Positions 17,077-28,079 of a stretch of DNA of 64,000 nt are shown piece after piece (the first letter of the stretch is position 1; every line of letters begins with the position of its first letter). The stretch spans positions 1 through 64,000 of the forward strand of contig NZ_LYRP01000043.1 of the NCBI RefSeq assembly GCF_001655675.1, given 5' to 3'. A program made the position numbers and the translations under genes. The notes beneath the pieces are model-generated. The model was given only the letters and a program-made list of their open reading frames with translations. It did no database searches and was not told where the DNA came from. The stretch comes from Mangrovibacter phragmitis (lineage in GTDB: Bacteria; Pseudomonadota; Gammaproteobacteria; Enterobacterales; Enterobacteriaceae).

Positions 17077-18066
17077 ATGGTCTCTCAACTTACCGATGCA
17101 TGGGCGCGTAAGTTCTATTACTTGCGTCTGTCTGTGACTGATGTTTGCAACTTTCGTTGCACATATTGCCTGCCAGATGGCTACAAACCGCACGGCGTGG
17201 CGAACAAAAGCTTTCTCAGCCTCGATGAAATTCGCCGGGTCACTCGTGCGTTTGCCGCGGCAGGCACCGAAAAAGTTCGCCTGACCGGTGGTGAGCCCTC
17301 TTTACGCCGCGACTTTACCGATATCATTGCTGCCGTTCGTGAAAATGCTTCTTTGCGCCAAATCGCTGTGACTACCAACGGTTATCGCATGGCGCGTGAT
17401 GTGCAGCAATGGCGTGATGCCGGGCTGACAGCAATTAACGTCAGTGTCGACAGCCTTGATGCCCGGCAGTTCTACGCCATAACCGGGCAGGATAAATTCC
17501 GCCAGGTTATGGACGGGATTGATGCCGCGTTTGCTGCCGGGTTTGAGCGTGTGAAAGTCAATACCGTGCTGATGCGTGACGTGAACCACCACCAACTGGG
17601 CACCTTTCTTGCCTGGATTAAAACCCGGCCAATTCAATTACGCTTTATTGAACTGATGGAAACCGGCGAGGGCAGTGAACTGTTTCGCCAGCGCCATGTT
17701 TCCGGCATGGTGATTCGCGACCAGCTTCTGGAACGCGGGTGGATCCATCAGATTCGCCAGCGCAGTGACGGGCCAGCTCAGGTCTTCTGCCACCCGGATT
17801 ACCAGGGCGAAATTGGCCTCATCATGCCCTATGAGAAAGATTTCTGTGCCAGTTGCAACCGCCTGAGAGTGTCATCCATTGGCAATCTGCATTTATGCCT
17901 GTTTGGTGATGGCGGCATTCCGCTGCGTGATTTACTGGCAAACGACCAGCAACAGGGCGAATTGCAGGCACGTATCAGCCAGGCGCTGGCCGGTAAAAAA
18001 CAGACCCATTTCCTGCATCAGGGAAATACGGGGATCACGCAGAACCTGTCGTATATCGGTGGGTAA
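17077..18066 (+). CDS. moaA: GTP 3',8-cyclase MoaA
   Basis: 329 residues, as in E. coli. A radical-SAM enzyme with two 4Fe-4S clusters that makes 3',8-cyclo-GTP, the first step to molybdopterin. The N-terminal cluster motif is CNFRCTYC (Cys24, 28, 31); the C-terminal cluster uses the cysteines in FCASCNRLR and LHLCLFG. The protein ends in GG, required for activity. The frame is open upstream to 16792, but ATG 17077 with GGAAAGG ahead gives the homologous [19 protein letters not shown] start. First gene of moaABCDE. Confidence 0.96.
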   Translation: MVSQLTDAWARKFYYLRLSVTDVCNFRCTYCLPDGYKPHGVANKSFLSLDEIRRVTRAFAAAGTEKVRLTGGEPSLRRDFTDIIAAVRENASLRQIAVTTNGYRMARDVQQWRDAGLTAINVSVDSLDARQFYAITGQDKFRQVMDGIDAAFAAGFERVKVNTVLMRDVNHHQLGTFLAWIKTRPIQLRFIELMETGEGSELFRQRHVSGMVIRDQLLERGWIHQIRQRSDGPAQVFCHPDYQGEIGLIMPYEKDFCASCNRLRVSSIGNLHLCLFGDGGIPLRDLLANDQQQGELQARISQALAGKKQTHFLHQGNTGITQNLSYIGG

Positions 18067-18086
18067 GCGTTCGTAAGGAGAGAATC

Positions 18087-18599
18087 ATGAGTCAGGTAAG
18101 CAGTACATTTATTCCGGCGCGTGTCGCTGTCATGACGGTGACTTCACACCGCACTGAAGAAGAAGATTCATCGGGCCATTACTTGCGTGATGTTGTCACA
18201 GAGGCGGGGCACCAGGTGGTGGCAAAGGCGATTGTCAGTGAGAACCGTTATGCCATTCGCGCCCAGGTATCGCAGTGGATTGCCAGTGATGATGTCCAGG
18301 TGGTGCTGATTAACGGCGGAACCGGGTTGACTGAGGGCGATCAGGTTCCTGAAGCCCTGTTGCCTCTGTTTGACCGTGAAATTGAAGGGTTTGGTGAAGT
18401 GTTCCGCATGCTGTCTTATGAAGAAATCGGCACGGCGACATTGCAGTCTCGGGCAGTGGCTGGCGTGGCAAACCGCACAGTAATTTTCGCCATGCCGGGT
18501 TCAACCAAAGCCTGTCGCACTGCCTGGGAAAATATTATCCAGCAGCAACTCGATGCACGCCAGCGCCCGTGTAACTTCCATCCTCATCTCAAGAAATAG
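18087..18599 (+). CDS. moaB: Molybdopterin adenylyltransferase-like protein MoaB
   Basis: 170 residues, the E. coli length. MoaB belongs to the MogA/MoeA fold; [20 protein letters not shown] is the conserved molybdopterin-binding loop. In E. coli MoaB is catalytically weak or inactive and MogA does the adenylylation. TAAGGAGAG stands upstream of ATG 18087. It lies 20 bp after moaA and 2 bp before moaC. Confidence 0.95.
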   Translation: MSQVSSTFIPARVAVMTVTSHRTEEEDSSGHYLRDVVTEAGHQVVAKAIVSENRYAIRAQVSQWIASDDVQVVLINGGTGLTEGDQVPEALLPLFDREIEGFGEVFRMLSYEEIGTATLQSRAVAGVANRTVIFAMPGSTKACRTAWENIIQQQLDARQRPCNFHPHLKK

Positions 18600-18601
18600 T
18601 T

Positions 18602-19087
18602 ATGTCGCAATTAACCCATATTAATGCGGCTGGCGAAGCTCATATGGTGGATGTCTCCGCCAAAGCTGAAACAGCCAGGGAAGCCAGAGCGGAAGCGTTT
18701 GTCACTATGCATCCGGACACGCTGGCGATGATTGTTGAAGGGCGTCATCACAAAGGTGATGTCTTCGCCACAGCGCGTATCGCCGGTATTCAGGCCGCCA
18801 AACGCACCTGGGAATTGATCCCTCTGTGCCACCCATTATTGCTCAGCAAAGTGGAAGTTCACCTGGAAGCGCAGCCTGCGGAAAACCGGGTGCGTATTGA
18901 ATCAGTCTGCCGGCTGAGCGGTAAAACCGGTGTCGAAATGGAAGCGCTCACTGCAGCTTCAGTTGCCGCGCTGACCATTTACGATATGTGTAAAGCGGTT
19001 CAGAAAGATATGGTCATTGGCCCGGTACGTCTGCTGGCGAAGTCGGGCGGTAAATCAGGTGATTTCAGGGCGGTGCAGGATGATTGA
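18602..19087 (+). CDS. moaC: Cyclic pyranopterin monophosphate synthase MoaC
   Basis: 161 residues, as in E. coli. It converts 3',8-cyclo-GTP to cyclic pyranopterin monophosphate. Conserved stretches are [15 protein letters not shown], the [14 protein letters not shown] active-site histidine motif and [20 protein letters not shown]. It starts three bases after the moaB stop, and its end overlaps the moaD start by 8 bp. Confidence 0.95.
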   Translation: MSQLTHINAAGEAHMVDVSAKAETAREARAEAFVTMHPDTLAMIVEGRHHKGDVFATARIAGIQAAKRTWELIPLCHPLLLSKVEVHLEAQPAENRVRIESVCRLSGKTGVEMEALTAASVAALTIYDMCKAVQKDMVIGPVRLLAKSGGKSGDFRAVQDD

Positions 19088-19325
19088 TGTACTTTTTTTC
19101 GCACAAGTGCGTGAACTGGTTGGCTGTGATGCTTTGCGCCTTGATGCCTCATTTTCTTCTGTTGAAGCGCTACGCCAGCACCTGGAAAACCGGGGCGGGC
19201 GCTGGGCTTTGGCACTGGAAAGCGGCAAATTATTAGCAGCTGTTAACCAGACGCTGGTCCCTCTCGACCACGCTATTCAGGCGGGCGACGAGGTGGCCTT
19301 TTTCCCCCCGGTCACCGGAGGCTGA
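19080..19325 (+). CDS. moaD: Molybdopterin synthase sulfur carrier subunit MoaD
   Basis: 81 residues, a ubiquitin-like sulfur carrier. It ends in FFPPVTGG; the C-terminal GG is adenylylated by MoeB (also in this window at 52.6 kb) and thiocarboxylated. The ATG at 19080 lies inside the last codons of moaC, and starting there gives the exact E. coli length. The frame is open further upstream only through moaC sequence. Confidence 0.95.
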   Translation: MIDVLFFAQVRELVGCDALRLDASFSSVEALRQHLENRGGRWALALESGKLLAAVNQTLVPLDHAIQAGDEVAFFPPVTGG

Positions 19326-19326
19326 T

Positions 19327-19782
19327 ATGGAAGAACAAACACGCATTGGTGTGGGGCGCGACAACATTGATGTCGGCGCCGAATATCAGTGGCTGGCGGC
19401 GTGCGATGACGACGGTGCTGTGGTGACATTTACCGGAAAAGTGCGTAACCAAAATCTGGGTGATAATGTCAGCGCACTGTGCCTGGAACATTACCCAGGC
19501 ATGACGGAAAAAGCGCTGGCAGAAATTGTTGCCACCGCGCGTGAACGTTGGCCGCTGCAACGTGTAACCGTTCTTCACCGTATTGGCGAAATGTACCCAG
19601 GTGAAGAAATTGTATTTGTCGGTGTGACCGGTGCACACCGCAGCAGCGCTTTTGCCGCGGCAGAATTCATTATGGATTACCTGAAAACCCGGGCTCCGTT
19701 CTGGAAACGGGAATCGACTGAGCAGGGGGCTCGCTGGGTTGAAGCTCGTGAAAGCGATAAAGTTGCTGCAGAACGCTGGTAA
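19327..19782 (+). CDS. moaE: Molybdopterin synthase catalytic subunit MoaE
   Basis: 151 residues. With MoaD it transfers two sulfurs onto cyclic pyranopterin to form the dithiolene. FTGKVRNQN, EHYPGMTEKAL, HRIGEMYPGEEIVFVGV and the AEFIMDYLKTRAPFWKRE segment with the catalytic lysines identify it. Starts one base after the moaD stop; last gene of the moa operon. Confidence 0.95.
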   Translation: MEEQTRIGVGRDNIDVGAEYQWLAACDDDGAVVTFTGKVRNQNLGDNVSALCLEHYPGMTEKALAEIVATARERWPLQRVTVLHRIGEMYPGEEIVFVGVTGAHRSSAFAAAEFIMDYLKTRAPFWKRESTEQGARWVEARESDKVAAERW

Positions 19783-19850
19783 GACTGCGCATTACAGCTG
19801 AATGTGGTAGTCTGAAGGCCTGTTTTTCCATCAAAATCAGAGGATATGTC

Positions 19851-20561
19851 ATGGACCGCTTCCCACACGCCAATGGCACAATCGTCCAGAACACCCGCAC
19901 CGGGCTGCAAACCTATATGGCGCAGGTGTATGGCTGGATGACTTGTGGCCTGTTACTGACGGCATTTGTCGCCTGGTATGCCGCAGCGACTCCGGCAGTC
20001 TTGATGTTTGTTTTTTCCAGTAAGCTAACGTTTTTTGGTTTAATCATTGCTCAACTGGCGCTGGTGTTTGTTCTGTCCGGTATGGTGCATAAACTGAGTG
20101 GCGCTATGGCAACCACGCTGTTTATGCTTTATTCCGCGCTAACCGGGCTGACGTTGTCGAGTATTTTTGTGGTTTATACTTACTCGTCTATCGCCAGCAC
20201 ATTTGTGGTGACCGGGGGGATGTTTGGCGCAATGAGCCTGTATGGGTACACTACGAAGCGTGATCTGAGCAAATTCGGCAGCATGCTGTTTATGGCCCTG
20301 ATCGGTATTGTTCTGGCTTCTGTAGTCAACATCTGGCTGAAAAGCACCGCGTTAATGTGGGCTGTGACCTATATTGGTGTGGTGGTTTTTGTTGGCCTGA
20401 CAGCCTGGGATACCCAGAAACTGAAAAGTATTGGCAGCCAGATTGATACCCGTGACAGCACCAACCTGCGCCGCTACTCCATTATGGGTGCCCTGACGCT
20501 GTACCTTGATTTCATCAACCTGTTCCTGATGATGTTGCGTATTCTCGGCAACCGCCGTTAA
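19851..20561 (+). CDS. ybhL: Bax-inhibitor-1 family membrane protein YbhL
   Basis: 236 residues with seven predicted transmembrane helices, of the UPF0005/BI-1 (LFG) family. MFMLYSALTGLTLSSIF-type and GYTTKRDLSKFG segments and the C-terminal ALTLYLDFINLFLMMLRI are conserved with E. coli YbhL. Bacterial BI-1 proteins such as BsYetJ leak calcium in a pH-dependent way; the enterobacterial role is unknown. It has its own ribosome site (AGAGGATAT). E. coli ybhM, its usual neighbour, is missing here, so ybhL converges directly on ybhN. Confidence 0.92.
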   Translation: MDRFPHANGTIVQNTRTGLQTYMAQVYGWMTCGLLLTAFVAWYAAATPAVLMFVFSSKLTFFGLIIAQLALVFVLSGMVHKLSGAMATTLFMLYSALTGLTLSSIFVVYTYSSIASTFVVTGGMFGAMSLYGYTTKRDLSKFGSMLFMALIGIVLASVVNIWLKSTALMWAVTYIGVVVFVGLTAWDTQKLKSIGSQIDTRDSTNLRRYSIMGALTLYLDFINLFLMMLRILGNRR

Positions 20562-20565
20562 GCGC

Positions 20566-21585
20566 TTATTGCAGCCCGGTGGCGCGCGTTTTAACCGCGC
20601 CCACCTGGTTGCGCTTTCCCTCGCCTTCCTTGCGTAATTTTTCCGCCCGGCTTTCCAGTACGGCATAACACACCGCTGCAATGATTAATGGGATAAAGTA
20701 ATACAATGCCCGCCAGACCAGTAACGCGGCAATAATACTGCCGTGGCTGATTTGCGAGGCAGGTAGCAATGCCAGAAACACCGCTTCCAGTACCCCAATC
20801 CCGGCCGGAATATGAATAATCACCCCCGCAATACTGCTGAGTAATGTCACTGCCAGTACCGTCATAAAATCAACCTGTTGCTGCATCAGTAACCAAATTG
20901 TTGTGCCCATAATCAGCCAGTTCAGTGCAGACAACAAAAACTGCGTTATGGCAAAACGGGCTCCTGGCAGGCGTATTCGCCGCCCACGGATTCGCCACGT
21001 TCTTTTCGGGGAGAAAGAGCACAACAACAGCCAACAGATGCTTAACGCGAGTAATACCCCGCCAATACAGCGCAGCGTCAGCGTATCAATGTACCACCCT
21101 GCGGGCAGGTGCAGCGCACCAAAAGTAAACAGTATCCCGCCTACCAAAATATAACCCAGCCAGTTAGTCATAATACTAAAAGAAAAAATCCGGGCGATAG
21201 TGCCGCTACCCAGGCCTAACCGCGAGTACAGCCGGTAACGCATACCAATTCCACCGACCCAGGTGCTTAGTGTCAGGTTAAAGGCATAACAAATAAAAGA
21301 CACCAGCATGACTACCCGGGCAGACAGACCGTGCCCGGACCATGACCGGCTTAATAAATCATACAGACCATAGATGGTGTAGCTGATAACCACTAATCCG
21401 GCTGCACCGAATAGTGCGTTGCGGTTATAGGTCATTAAGGACTGCCAGACCTCCTGCCAGTCAACCTGGCGGGCATAAAGCACAAGCAATACCACAACAA
21501 CCAGTAGAAATACGCCAGATAATCCTTTTTTGATTCGGCGGCGGGAGTGGGAGCTGAGTGAGCGGTGCAGTAACGACATTGTCAT
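20566..21585 (-). CDS. ybhN: Lysylphosphatidylglycerol synthetase-type membrane protein YbhN
   Basis: 339 residues with about eight transmembrane helices, of the UPF0104 (AglD/MprF flippase-like) family. Conserved segments include VSFICYAFNLTLSTWVGGIGMRYRLYSRLG and SSIAGVIIHIPAGIGVLEAVF. It overlaps clsB by 4 bp (ATGA) and is the last gene of ybhP-clsB-ybhN. The E. coli protein is 318 residues; the extra length is mainly at the two charged ends. Role unproven, but its coupling to a cardiolipin synthase suggests phospholipid handling. Confidence 0.92.
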   Translation of the reverse strand: MTMSLLHRSLSSHSRRRIKKGLSGVFLLVVVVLLVLYARQVDWQEVWQSLMTYNRNALFGAAGLVVISYTIYGLYDLLSRSWSGHGLSARVVMLVSFICYAFNLTLSTWVGGIGMRYRLYSRLGLGSGTIARIFSFSIMTNWLGYILVGGILFTFGALHLPAGWYIDTLTLRCIGGVLLALSICWLLLCSFSPKRTWRIRGRRIRLPGARFAITQFLLSALNWLIMGTTIWLLMQQQVDFMTVLAVTLLSSIAGVIIHIPAGIGVLEAVFLALLPASQISHGSIIAALLVWRALYYFIPLIIAAVCYAVLESRAEKLRKEGEGKRNQVGAVKTRATGLQ

Positions 21586-22826
21586 TGTCCTCCTGAGTCC
21601 GTAGTGGCATGTTGGTCCTGTTGCTCAAGCTCAGGCTGAACTGGCGGCCGGACACGGGTAATACGTGGTGTGTGAGCAGGCAACCAGCCCACCATTGCCG
21701 GGAAATGCCGTACAAAGTGGAAGGCGAGAACACTGCAAGTCAATCCCCACCAGCGAGGGCCAGGCAACAATACCCGGTCTGCCTGGGTTTGCTCTGCGCT
21801 CTGGCTTATCAATTTCATCAGGTTATCGCGCAATGTCTGGTTGAACTCACGGTCATGAATCACCAGGTTGGCTTCAAGGTTCAGTGACAAACTAAGCGGG
21901 TCGAGGTTGCTGGAGCCAACTGTTGCCCAATGGCTGTCCATCACAGCAACTTTGCCGTGTAACGGGCGCTGCTGGTATTCATAAATATGGACACCGGCTT
22001 TGAGCAGGTAAGGGTAGAGCAGGCGGGCCGCGGTTTTTACCATCGGAATGTCGGGCTCGCCCTGCAAAATCAGTTTAACGCTGACACCACGGCGTGCTGC
22101 GTTTCGCATGGCATGCAGCAGCCGGTACCCCGGGAAGAAATAGGCATTGGCAATAATCACCTCACGGCGTGCCCGGGCCAGCATACGCAAATAATAACGC
22201 TCAATATCATCCGGATGGCGGTTGTTATCACGCCAGATAAACAGCGCCTGTGCTTCTCCAGCCTGGTTCTGGTCCTGCGCTCTGTGCCGATGCCAGCGCC
22301 AGCGGCGTGTTCGGGTACTTTCCGGCAGGTTAGCAATAACAAACTGTTGAATATCGCTGACCACCGGGCCACGAACCGCAACGGCATAATCCTGTTTGGC
22401 TTCCGGTCCGTAACTGGTGAGGTGTTCAGCGGAGTAATTAATGCCACCAACAAACGCCAGTTCACCGTCAATTACCACTATTTTGCGGTGCATCCGGCGG
22501 AACAGATTAGTTCGCATACCAAGAAACAGCGGTGACGGGTCGTAATAACGTACAACCACACCCGCCTGAGTCAGCGTATTGATAAATGTCTCGCTCAGAT
22601 CAGGGGAACCATAGCCATCCATCAACACTTCTACCTGTACACCACGCTGTGCCGCTTCCAGCAATACCTGGTGCAGTGCCTGGCCTGCGTTATCATCAAA
22701 CCAGATGAATGTTTCCAATAACACCTGCTTTTTCGCCTGGCTTATGGCGTCGAAAACTGCCGGATAATAAGCGTCGCCATTCTCCAGTAACGTAATCTGG
22801 TTACCGCTTCTCCATGTCGTTTTCAC
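21582..22826 (-). CDS. clsB: Cardiolipin synthase B
   Basis: 414 residues, phospholipase-D superfamily (YbhO). Two HKD motifs are present: HRKIVVID at 113-120 and HGKVAVMD in the C-terminal half, each followed by the conserved Gly/Asn strand (AFVGGIN and [12 protein letters not shown]). ClsB makes cardiolipin from phosphatidylglycerol and, in E. coli, can make PG by head-group exchange. Start overlaps the ybhP stop by 4 bp. It has no N-terminal membrane helices, unlike ClsA. Confidence 0.95.
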   Translation of the reverse strand: MKTTWRSGNQITLLENGDAYYPAVFDAISQAKKQVLLETFIWFDDNAGQALHQVLLEAAQRGVQVEVLMDGYGSPDLSETFINTLTQAGVVVRYYDPSPLFLGMRTNLFRRMHRKIVVIDGELAFVGGINYSAEHLTSYGPEAKQDYAVAVRGPVVSDIQQFVIANLPESTRTRRWRWHRHRAQDQNQAGEAQALFIWRDNNRHPDDIERYYLRMLARARREVIIANAYFFPGYRLLHAMRNAARRGVSVKLILQGEPDIPMVKTAARLLYPYLLKAGVHIYEYQQRPLHGKVAVMDSHWATVGSSNLDPLSLSLNLEANLVIHDREFNQTLRDNLMKLISQSAEQTQADRVLLPGPRWWGLTCSVLAFHFVRHFPAMVGWLPAHTPRITRVRPPVQPELEQQDQHATTDSGGQ

Positions 22827-23575
22827 AGACTAATCTCCACCGCTAATGGCGCATGATCCGACAAACCACGCCACGGGCCCGAAGAGAAGGGCAAAGGTTT
22901 GCACTGTTTCACATGGCGCACATAAATCCTGTCAAGACGCAAAAAAGGGTACCATACCGGGAATGTGCGGGCCGGTTTGCCAAACTCGCGGCTGAATACT
23001 TCTTCCATACCATTCTGCTCATGCAGACGTGGGTGGAGCCGTTGCCGCCAGTCATTAAAATCGCCTGCCACAACCAGTGGCGCATTCTCAGGCAGTTGGC
23101 AAATCACTGCCCACAGTTTTTCCAGTTGTGCCTGGCGATGTGGTTCTTTAAGCCCCAGGTGAACACAAATAACATGGAGTGGCACGGGCTTGCCGGGTAT
23201 GTTGAGGCGGCAGTAAAGCAGGCCTCGTTGTTCATGTCCTTCGATGGAAACGTCAATATTCTCGCTGTGTTCAATTGGAAAGCGCGATAAAACTGCGTTC
23301 CCGTGGTGACCTTCCGGATAAACCGCATTGCGCCCATAGGCATAATCGCGCCAGACTGTATCGGCCAGATACTCATAGTGACTGGCTGTTGGCCAGCCGG
23401 GTACAGCCCGTGCCAGAGTTTGGTGCTCACCGCTGACCTCCTGCAGGCAAACAACGTCGGCGAGTGTTGCACGCAAAGCATCGCGCAGTGCTGGCAGTGA
23501 AAAGCGGCGGTTAAAAGCAGTAAATCCTTTATGTGTGTTTATTGTTAGAATTTTGATAATTGAATGTGAAGGCAT
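22823..23575 (-). CDS. ybhP: Endonuclease/exonuclease/phosphatase family protein YbhP
   Basis: 250 residues of the EEP fold, matching E. coli YbhP (253). Motifs [52 protein letters not shown] and [11 protein letters not shown] contain the expected metal-binding and catalytic Asn/Glu/Asp/His. The substrate is unknown; coupling to clsB suggests a lipid phosphodiester. First gene of the operon, divergent from ybhQ. Confidence 0.93.
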   Translation of the reverse strand: MPSHSIIKILTINTHKGFTAFNRRFSLPALRDALRATLADVVCLQEVSGEHQTLARAVPGWPTASHYEYLADTVWRDYAYGRNAVYPEGHHGNAVLSRFPIEHSENIDVSIEGHEQRGLLYCRLNIPGKPVPLHVICVHLGLKEPHRQAQLEKLWAVICQLPENAPLVVAGDFNDWRQRLHPRLHEQNGMEEVFSREFGKPARTFPVWYPFLRLDRIYVRHVKQCKPLPFSSGPWRGLSDHAPLAVEISL

Positions 23576-23648
23576 GGTGCCGATTTCCTCCTTGTTTTGT
23601 TTCTGTGTGCAAATAAAGTGTAGTGTTTGTCACAAAAAACTGGCGGGA

Positions 23649-23664
23649 TACGGAATTTTCCGTA
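23649..23664. promoter_or_regulatory. Perfect 16-bp palindrome between ybhP and ybhQ
   Basis: TACGGAATTTTCCGTA is a perfect inverted repeat (7-bp arms, TT centre) located midway between the divergent ybhP and ybhQ genes. It looks like a dimeric repressor site, but I cannot name the regulator. Confidence 0.4.
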
Positions 23665-23713
23665 AAGTGCGGTACTCTGATTAGTAGTCAAAAAATCCGT
23701 CAGGAGAGAAGAC

Positions 23714-24133
23714 ATGAAATGGCAACAACGACTTCGTGTCGCAACAGGCCTGAGTTGCTGGCAAATTATTCTGCATTTGCTGGTTATAGCCGTGCTGGTT
23801 GCCGGCTGGATGAGTCAATCCCTGGTTCAGGTTGGTATTGGTCTGTGTCTGTTATACACACTGACTTTAGTGATGATGCTGGCGTTACAGCGTTTTCATG
23901 ACGGCTGGCTCCGGGAGTTAGGTGATTTTCTCGAAGAGCTCACCACCACATGGTATTTTGGTACGGCGTTAATATGCCTGTGGCTGTTATCCCGTGTTTT
24001 TCAGAGCCATCTGGTGCTGGTGCTTGCCGGCGTGGTTATCCTCGCCGGGCCTGCAGTTGTGTCGTTACTGGCAAAAGACAGCAACCGACGTCGGTCAGGC
24101 AATTTTTCTGCGAAACATAGCGTACGCCGCTGA
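23714..24133 (+). CDS. ybhQ: Inner-membrane protein YbhQ
   Basis: 139 residues with four predicted transmembrane helices; E. coli YbhQ has 136. [18 protein letters not shown] and [16 protein letters not shown], followed by [16 protein letters not shown], are the conserved parts, and the C-terminus is basic (KHSVRR). Function unknown. Its last 39 bp overlap the 3' end of ybhR on the other strand, and both C-termini are family-typical, so the overlap looks genuine. Confidence 0.92.
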   Translation: MKWQQRLRVATGLSCWQIILHLLVIAVLVAGWMSQSLVQVGIGLCLLYTLTLVMMLALQRFHDGWLRELGDFLEELTTTWYFGTALICLWLLSRVFQSHLVLVLAGVVILAGPAVVSLLAKDSNRRRSGNFSAKHSVRR

Positions 24134-25198
24134 TCCGGTTATGGCCGTTATAACTAATAACGGCCATAAGCTTCGCCACACAATACTAAAATCCGCATCT
24201 TTCAGGTAAATCTCTTTGGTGATGTCGGTGAAATGCCGAATTGGGTTTACCCATGTCAGATCCTGTAACCACACAGGCATGTTCTCTACCGGAGAAACAT
24301 ACCCGGAAAGCAAAATGGCTGGCATCATAAATACAAAGACGCCTATAAACGCCTGTTGCTGGGTTGAACACAGCGACGAAATCAGCAGGCCAAACCCTAC
24401 CAGCGATAACCCGTAAACCAGCATGGTGAAATAGAACAGCAGCAGAGAACCGGCAAAGGGGATCTGGTAAGCCCATATGCCCACACCCAACACAATCGAT
24501 GCCTGAAAGCAGGCGACAATTAAGGCTGGTACGGCTTTGCCAACAAAAATCTGCCAGGTGGCGAGCGGTGAAACCAGCAACTGGTCCAGTGTGCCTTGCT
24601 CGCGCTCGCGGGCAACAGACAGTGACGTTACAATCATCACACCAATGGTGGTAATCATGGCTATCAGCGACGGGACAACAAACCATTTGTAGTCCAGATT
24701 TGGGTTATACCAGTTGCGCACCACCAGTTCACTGTTGTTCTGTTTCTGCCCGTTAAGCAGCGATTGCTGGTAATCATTGACTATCTGCTGCACATAACGG
24801 GCCGCAATTTGCGCGCTGTTTGAGTTGCGCCCATCCAGCAGTAACTGTACCTGGGCTGGGGTAAGCTGGTCCAGGTCGCGGGAAAATGTGGGCGGGAACC
24901 GCACCACCAACAATGCCCGCTGGTTATCAATAACATCACGAATCTGACCGGGGCTGTTGAGCTGTAAAATATGGGAAAATGCTTTTGCCTGTGCAATGCG
25001 CTGAGTCAGTTCGACCGAGTGTTTGCCGTTGTCTTCATTATAAATAGCCACTGTCGCGTTGGTGACCTCCAGTGTGGCGGCAAACGGGAACAGCACCACC
25101 TGAAGAATGACCGGCATTATCAGGATTGCGCGGGTTTGCGGCTCCCTTAACAGCGACTGTAATTCTTTACGGATAAGCGTCCACAAACGGTGCAGCAT
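24095..25198 (-). CDS. ybhR: ABC exporter permease YbhR
   Basis: 367 residues, ABC-2 type permease of the DrrB/YhiI class: an N-terminal transmembrane helix, a ~150-residue periplasmic domain, then five C-terminal helices. [20 protein letters not shown] and the [25 protein letters not shown] segment are diagnostic. Last gene of the cecR-ybhGFSR operon, 6 bp after ybhS. With YbhS, YbhF and YbhG it forms a drug/cation efflux pump (cefoperazone, Na+/Li+ export reported in E. coli). Confidence 0.94.
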   Translation of the reverse strand: MLHRLWTLIRKELQSLLREPQTRAILIMPVILQVVLFPFAATLEVTNATVAIYNEDNGKHSVELTQRIAQAKAFSHILQLNSPGQIRDVIDNQRALLVVRFPPTFSRDLDQLTPAQVQLLLDGRNSNSAQIAARYVQQIVNDYQQSLLNGQKQNNSELVVRNWYNPNLDYKWFVVPSLIAMITTIGVMIVTSLSVAREREQGTLDQLLVSPLATWQIFVGKAVPALIVACFQASIVLGVGIWAYQIPFAGSLLLFYFTMLVYGLSLVGFGLLISSLCSTQQQAFIGVFVFMMPAILLSGYVSPVENMPVWLQDLTWVNPIRHFTDITKEIYLKDADFSIVWRSLWPLLVITAITGSAAYAMFRRKIA

Positions 25199-25204
25199 AG
25201 CGTG

Positions 25205-26353
25205 TTACTCCCTGTCGAGCCGGCGGCTGGTTTTCAACATGGTCAGCCCAATAAACAGTACCGCAGAGGCAATTAAAAACAGCACATTGACCACCAGAAC
25301 TGAAGTGATATTGCCCGCGAGAAACAGTGTTTGCAGGGTACTGACAAAGTAACGGGCCGGGATAATGTAGGTCACGATACGGATAATGGCGGGCATACTG
25401 TCTATCTGGAATATAAAACCGGACAACATAATTGAAGGCAAAAAAGCAGCGTTCAGCGCAACTTGCGCGGCATTAAACTGGTTACGTGTCAGTGTGGAAA
25501 TCAGCAGGCCCATACCCAGCGTGCTGAGCAAAAACAGGCTGGAGATAAGAAATAAAATCAGCAGCGAACCACGCCAGGGAACACCCAGAATAAATACCGA
25601 CACCAGCATACACAGCAGCATAGCCAGCATGCCGAGAAAGTAATAGGGAACCAGTTTACACAGTAGTAACTCCGTGCGGGTTACTTCGGTGGACAACAGC
25701 GCTTCCATGGTGCCGCGCTCCCACTCACGGGCAATCACCAGTGAAGTGAGGATAGCGCCAATAACTGTCATGATAATGGTAATGGCACCGGGAATTATAA
25801 AATGGCGGCTGATAGCTGCCGGGTTGAACCAGTAGCGGGTTTGTACATCAATCAGGGGTTGGAATGATTCACCACGGTCTTCAGCACGTTGTTGCTGCCA
25901 GATTTGCCAGATACCCTGAGCATAGGCCTGCACAAAGTTGGCGGTATTGGGTTCACTGCCATCCGTTATCACCTGAATTGGGGCAGTATCGCCATTGCGG
26001 GCCATTTGCTCCGCAAAGTTGACCGGAATGGTAATGATGCCGCGTATTCTCCCGGCCTGCATCAGGTCAACCAAATGCTGGCGATTATCGCTAATTGTCG
26101 GGGCAATGAAAGGCGAAGCACTGACAGTGTGAGCAAAAGAGAGTGCTTCCTCACTTTGCTGATCCAGCAACACACCCACATGTAACCGGCTGGAATCCAG
26201 GTTTATGCCATAGCCGAAGATAAACAGCAGCATCAACGGAATGACCACCGCAATCAGCCAGCTACTCGGATCGCGAATAATCTGGCGGGTTTCTTTAATG
26301 CACAGCGCTCTTACGCGATGCCAGGAAAGGATGCTATTGGTGGCCACTGGCAT
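25205..26353 (-). CDS. ybhS: ABC exporter permease YbhS
   Basis: 382 residues, the paralogous ABC-2 permease of the same pump, with the same layout as Ybh[40 protein letters not shown] and [20 protein letters not shown] are conserved. The start at 26353 overlaps the end of ybhF by 20 bp; a start a few codons later would match the E. coli length (377). Confidence 0.94.
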   Translation of the reverse strand: MPVATNSILSWHRVRALCIKETRQIIRDPSSWLIAVVIPLMLLFIFGYGINLDSSRLHVGVLLDQQSEEALSFAHTVSASPFIAPTISDNRQHLVDLMQAGRIRGIITIPVNFAEQMARNGDTAPIQVITDGSEPNTANFVQAYAQGIWQIWQQQRAEDRGESFQPLIDVQTRYWFNPAAISRHFIIPGAITIIMTVIGAILTSLVIAREWERGTMEALLSTEVTRTELLLCKLVPYYFLGMLAMLLCMLVSVFILGVPWRGSLLILFLISSLFLLSTLGMGLLISTLTRNQFNAAQVALNAAFLPSIMLSGFIFQIDSMPAIIRIVTYIIPARYFVSTLQTLFLAGNITSVLVVNVLFLIASAVLFIGLTMLKTSRRLDRE

Positions 26354-28079
26354 GCTCCTTGTCCCACTGGTGAATCAGTTGAATAAAGGCCTGTTCCATA
26401 GTCGGATCGGCCATTTCGTCGTTGGCTGCACTGGCTTTCAGCGCATCAGGCGAACCACTGGCGATTAACTTACCACGATAAACCAGCCCGATACGGTCGC
26501 AATACTCGGCTTCATCCATAAAGTGAGTCGTCACCATCACGGTGACGCCGCGCTCCACCATACTGTTAATGTGCAACCAGAATTCGCGGCGGGTCAGGGG
26601 GTCAACACCCGATGTCGGTTCATCAAGAAACAGAATGTCCGGTTCATGCATTAATGAGCAGGCCAGCGCAAGGCGTTGTTTAAACCCCAATGGCAGGGCG
26701 TCAGTTGCCTGATTCGCCACGGACTGGAGGTTGAAGGCATCAGTCATGCGTTGGATCTTTTCTTGCTGGCGCACGCCGCGTAAACCGTAGATCCCGGCGA
26801 AGAAACGCAGGTTTTGGGTTACTGTCAGATTGCCATACAGCGAAAATTTTTGCGCCATATAGCCCAGGTGCTGGCGGGCTTTCCCTGAACTGGTTTTTAA
26901 GTCCATATTAAGCACCAGTGCCTGGCCATCGGTGGGAACCAGCAAGCCACACATCATCTTAAATGTTGTGGATTTCCCGGCACCATTTGGCCCCAGCAGG
27001 CCGAAGATTTCACCGCGTTTTACAGCGAAGTCAACATGGTCCGTCGCTGCAAAATCACCAAATTTTTTGGTCAAGTCACGGGCTTCAATTACGGTTTCCC
27101 CTTTATTGCCTTCAACCTGATGCAAAATCGCGCCCAGCGGGGATTCACGGGTTTTGGTCCCGCCTAACAAGTCAATAAAAGCGTCTTCAAAACGTGGCTG
27201 TGTTTCCCGAAAACAGCTTTCGGGTAATGACAGGCTGGCTGCAAGCCCGGCAATGGCTGAAGAGGAATTAACAATCAGGCGAACCGAATGACCCTGAATC
27301 ATTCCGTCGCTCACGCAAGGCTGGCGCAGAGCATGCTGAAGCAGTGGGCGATTTTTCCCTTCCGGGCTGGTAACAAGCCAGGTGCGCCCGGCGATTTGTT
27401 GAGTGAGTTCATCAGGCGCGCCCTGGTAAAGGCGTTCACCTTCATTCATCAACAACACTTCCCGGCACTGTTCCGCTTCATCCAGGTAGGATGTGCTCCA
27501 TAAAATCAGCATGCCGTCATTCGCCAGTTCATGGACCATACGCCACAATTCCCGCCGTGAAATAGGGTCAACCCCCACGCCGGGTTCATCCAGCAACAAG
27601 ACACTGGGCTGGCCGACCAGGGTGCAGGCTAACCCCAGCTTTTGCTTCATCCCACCTGATAATTTCCCTGCCAGGCGTTTGGTAAATGGCCCCAGGTCGG
27701 TAAATTCCAGAAGCTGATTAAATACTTGCTGACGTAGCTTGCCACGAACACTGCGCAAATCGGCGTACAGGTTCAGGTTTTCCATCACCGTTAAATCTTC
27801 GTACAGGCCAAATTTCTGTGGCATATAGCCCAGCATGCTGTGTAACTGTGTATCGTCACGAATAGGGTCAAGGCCCAGTACCTCAATCCTGCCTTCACTC
27901 GGTGTCAATAAGCCTGCCAGCATACGCATTAATGTTGTTTTACCGGCACCATCGGGGCCGACCAGGCCAGTGACAGCACCTGCTGTAATTACCGTATTCA
28001 GGCTGGCAACGGCAGGACGGTTGAGCCCACGAAAATGTTTGACGACATTCTCCAGCCTTATTGTCGCCGCCTGGCTCAT
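26334..28079 (-). CDS. ybhF: ABC exporter tandem ATPase YbhF
   Basis: 581 residues with two fused nucleotide-binding domains. Domain 1 (about 5-230) has Walker [10 protein letters not shown], signature LSGGMKQKL and Walker B LLLDEP. Domain 2 (about 330-560) has Walker [10 protein letters not shown], Walker B LFLDEP and a signature read as LPLGFKQRL; that deviation is also remembered from E. coli YbhF and is not a local defect. It powers the YbhSR permeases. Its ATG overlaps the ybhG stop. Confidence 0.95.
   Translation of the reverse strand: MSQAATIRLENVVKHFRGLNRPAVASLNTVITAGAVTGLVGPDGAGKTTLMRMLAGLLTPSEGRIEVLGLDPIRDDTQLHSMLGYMPQKFGLYEDLTVMENLNLYADLRSVRGKLRQQVFNQLLEFTDLGPFTKRLAGKLSGGMKQKLGLACTLVGQPSVLLLDEPGVGVDPISRRELWRMVHELANDGMLILWSTSYLDEAEQCREVLLMNEGERLYQGAPDELTQQIAGRTWLVTSPEGKNRPLLQHALRQPCVSDGMIQGHSVRLIVNSSSAIAGLAASLSLPESCFRETQPRFEDAFIDLLGGTKTRESPLGAILHQVEGNKGETVIEARDLTKKFGDFAATDHVDFAVKRGEIFGLLGPNGAGKSTTFKMMCGLLVPTDGQALVLNMDLKTSSGKARQHLGYMAQKFSLYGNLTVTQNLRFFAGIYGLRGVRQQEKIQRMTDAFNLQSVANQATDALPLGFKQRLALACSLMHEPDILFLDEPTSGVDPLTRREFWLHINSMVERGVTVMVTTHFMDEAEYCDRIGLVYRGKLIASGSPDALKASAANDEMADPTMEQAFIQLIHQWDKEHASGHQ

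Noticed and set aside
26334-28079. Abnormal second signature LPLGFKQRL in YbhF
   Set aside because: The same deviation is remembered in the E. coli protein, so it is a family trait, not a local defect.
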